Source of the DNA: Kribbella monticola
GTDB taxonomy: Bacteria > Actinomycetota > Actinomycetes > Propionibacteriales > Kribbellaceae
DNA: 64,000 nt
Assembly: GCF_003261635.1 (NCBI RefSeq)
Contig: NZ_QFXK01000027.1
Coordinates: 124,001 to 188,000, forward strand
Direction of reading: 5' to 3'
In this document: positions 62,697 through 64,000 of the stretch, one piece after another
Layout of the letters: each line of letters opens with the position of its first letter
How positions within the stretch are numbered: position 1 is the first letter of the stretch
Position numbers and translations under genes: made by a program
The notes under the pieces: generated by a model
Told to the model about the DNA's origin: nothing
What the model saw: the letters and a program-made list of their open reading frames with translations, nothing else
The model's database searches: none

Positions 62697-63782
62697 CTAC
62701 TGCTCAGCGCGGGTGGGTAGCGCTCCCCGAATGGTGGTGATTGCGCAGGTGGGGGAGCAGAGGGTGGGGGAGGAGGGCCAACCTCGGAGGTGTAGGACGG
62801 TTGCTGTTTGGGCGGCCGCCGTGCAGGGATCGTTGACGAGCTGGTAGCCGAATCTGAGTGTCTGTTTGGACTCCAGCAGTGCGCTGTTGTCCCTGGACAT
62901 GTCGCGCCAGCGCGACCTTGCGTCCTCGTGTCCGGTTCGGCCGTCGAGTTCGACGATGACGCCGAAATCCTCGTACTCGACATCGCGGTAGACCGGGCTG
63001 CCGGCGCGTTCGGCACGGAGCTGGCGCTTTCCGGCCGGCAGACCATGCGCTCGTTCTACCTTGCGGAGATAGACCAGCTCCAGGAACGACTCGACCCCGG
63101 CACCGGCGTCCCGCAGTACGCCGAGCAGCAGGTCGCGCCGGGGAAGCCGCCGCAGCTGACCCAGCTCGTCCACGAGGCGCCGCGCGGTGGTACGGCGCTG
63201 ACGGCAGGCGTCGAGCACCAGCGCGACGGCGTCTTCTGGCTTGGACCGGCCGCTGGCCACAGTCAGCACTGCCACTTCGAGGCGGACGATCGGCGGCTCG
63301 CGGCTACCGAGTAGTCGGCGATCCAGGTCGCGGCACCGCGTGAGCAGGATGCCGCCCTGTCTTCGCACTCTTCGGCTGTGCGGTATCTCCAGCCGGATCG
63401 GGCTCTCGGCCCATTCGCCTTTCAGTCCGTGCTTGCGCAAAGCGGTCTCACCAGCCAGCGCGGCGTCCGGGCCGTAGGCCAACCAAGCGGCCCAGACCCG
63501 GGTTTCCCACGGCACCGGGCCGGTGAAGTCGGCGTAGACCCCGCGATAGATCCGCTGGATCCGTCCACTCCGACACCGTGTGGCAAGCGCTCTGTCAGAG
63601 ATCCCATGTGCGTTCGCCTGCTGCCGGGTGAACGCGCCCGACTGAGCGCTCCGCACTCGTTCGAACCGCTCCTCCAGCGCTCGCTTCCCACCACCTCCGG
63701 CGACCTCGCCCTCTTCCGCTGCGGCGCCCTCGCCACCTCGCGCTTCCAACGTCCCGCCAACGTCCATACCCACAAGATGCAT
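62697..63782 (-). CDS. AbiEi-type/DUF559 endonuclease-like fusion protein 2
   Basis: 361 aa from ATG 63782 (others possible). After an acidic, Gly-rich N-terminus, residues ~45-100 form an AbiEi-like winged helix (SGAFTRQQANAHGISDRALA, then QRIYRGVYADF). The C-terminal ~100 residues resemble DUF559 endonucleases (VIVELDGRTGHEDARSRWRD). It resembles the gene at 19983-20840 in layout but is longer and more divergent. No toxin partner is adjacent. Convergent with the DUF2237 gene. Confidence 0.68.
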   Translation of the reverse strand: MHLVGMDVGGTLEARGGEGAAAEEGEVAGGGGKRALEERFERVRSAQSGAFTRQQANAHGISDRALATRCRSGRIQRIYRGVYADFTGPVPWETRVWAAWLAYGPDAALAGETALRKHGLKGEWAESPIRLEIPHSRRVRRQGGILLTRCRDLDRRLLGSREPPIVRLEVAVLTVASGRSKPEDAVALVLDACRQRRTTARRLVDELGQLRRLPRRDLLLGVLRDAGAGVESFLELVYLRKVERAHGLPAGKRQLRAERAGSPVYRDVEYEDFGVIVELDGRTGHEDARSRWRDMSRDNSALLESKQTLRFGYQLVNDPCTAAAQTATVLHLRGWPSSPTLCSPTCAITTIRGALPTRAEQ

Positions 63783-64000
63783 CTCGCCGACCCCATTCCC
63801 CCGCCCTCCTCCCTCCCCTGTGGACAACCCTTCTCGCCTCGCCTCCTCTCCTTGCCGGCCTGGGTGTTTGGGGAGCGTGGCTGGCCGATGGGGGTGGGTA
63901 GCGCTCCCCGGTCGCGCAGAGGAGGGGGGAGGAGGGGTGGGGGTGAGACGGTTACGCGGTGGTTGTGGGGGCTGGAATATGGTTCGGGTATGCAATTCGC

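Noticed and set aside
63990..64000. Possible start of a next plus-strand gene (ATG at 63990)
   Set aside because: Only three codons are visible before the window ends.

Overview
The window is high-GC DNA from an actinobacterium. GTG starts are frequent, genes often overlap by 4 or 8 bp, and there is an actinobacterial ctaE-qcrCAB operon beside trpD. The gene content and long Gly/Ala/Gln-rich DUF2510 membrane proteins suggest a Propionibacteriales/Kribbella-like organism, but that genus-level guess is inference. I saw no tRNA, rRNA, CRISPR array, integrase or transposase.

Layout. 1-3508: a heterodimeric ABC exporter pair (first gene cut by the window edge), followed by a 600-bp non-coding stretch with 80-bp repeats. 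4062-10997: the cytochrome bcc operon (ctaE-qcrC-qcrA-qcrB, minus strand) facing a ctaG-like gene, a degenerate receiver protein and trpD. 11003-15632: two related membrane proteins with repeat-rich tracts. 15683-19696: a stand-alone Lrp/AsnC ligand-binding protein, a 23-bp minisatellite, a DEDDh exonuclease/UvrC-like fusion and an NYN-domain protein. 19827-21032: an AbiEi/DUF559-like gene between two hairpin-forming inverted-repeat pairs that share one ~20-bp sequence. 21147-26820: a small Cys-rich protein, a NlpC/P60 hydrolase, two metallopeptidases and a PimB-like mannosyltransferase. 26832-28194: a leaderless Ala-rich leader peptide, an intrinsic terminator and a short alanyl-tRNA synthetase paralogue with no editing domain. 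28209-36393: esterase, EamA exporter, MarR, DUF1345, ArsR-like regulator, a frameshifted MFS transporter, SDR and LysR. 36427-43939: a LacI-controlled sugar locus (GH36, a six-hairpin glycosidase, and an ABC importer without its ATPase). 43964-46460: small stress/ECF-sigma genes. 46564-48798: a CbbX/EccA-like AAA+ ATPase. 48928-62647: acyl-CoA synthetase (FadD15-like), fused SRPBCC domains, ArsA-like ATPase, a Cys-motif protein, two ROK glucokinases, an endonuclease-like phosphatase, dioxygenase, enoyl-CoA hydratase, VOC, LOR/SDH, a membrane protein, esterase, PlsC and DUF2237. 62697-63782: a second AbiEi/DUF559-like protein.

From family knowledge, the order qcrB-A-C, ctaE, trpD, exonuclease, NlpC/P60, PimB, FadD15, SRPBCC x2, ArsA-like, small protein, PlsC matches my recollection of M. 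tuberculosis Rv2196 down to Rv2182c. The segment 26.8-48.8 kb therefore looks like an accessory insertion in a conserved respiratory and envelope-lipid block. Its most unusual part is the candidate alanine-sensing attenuator in front of the truncated AlaRS.
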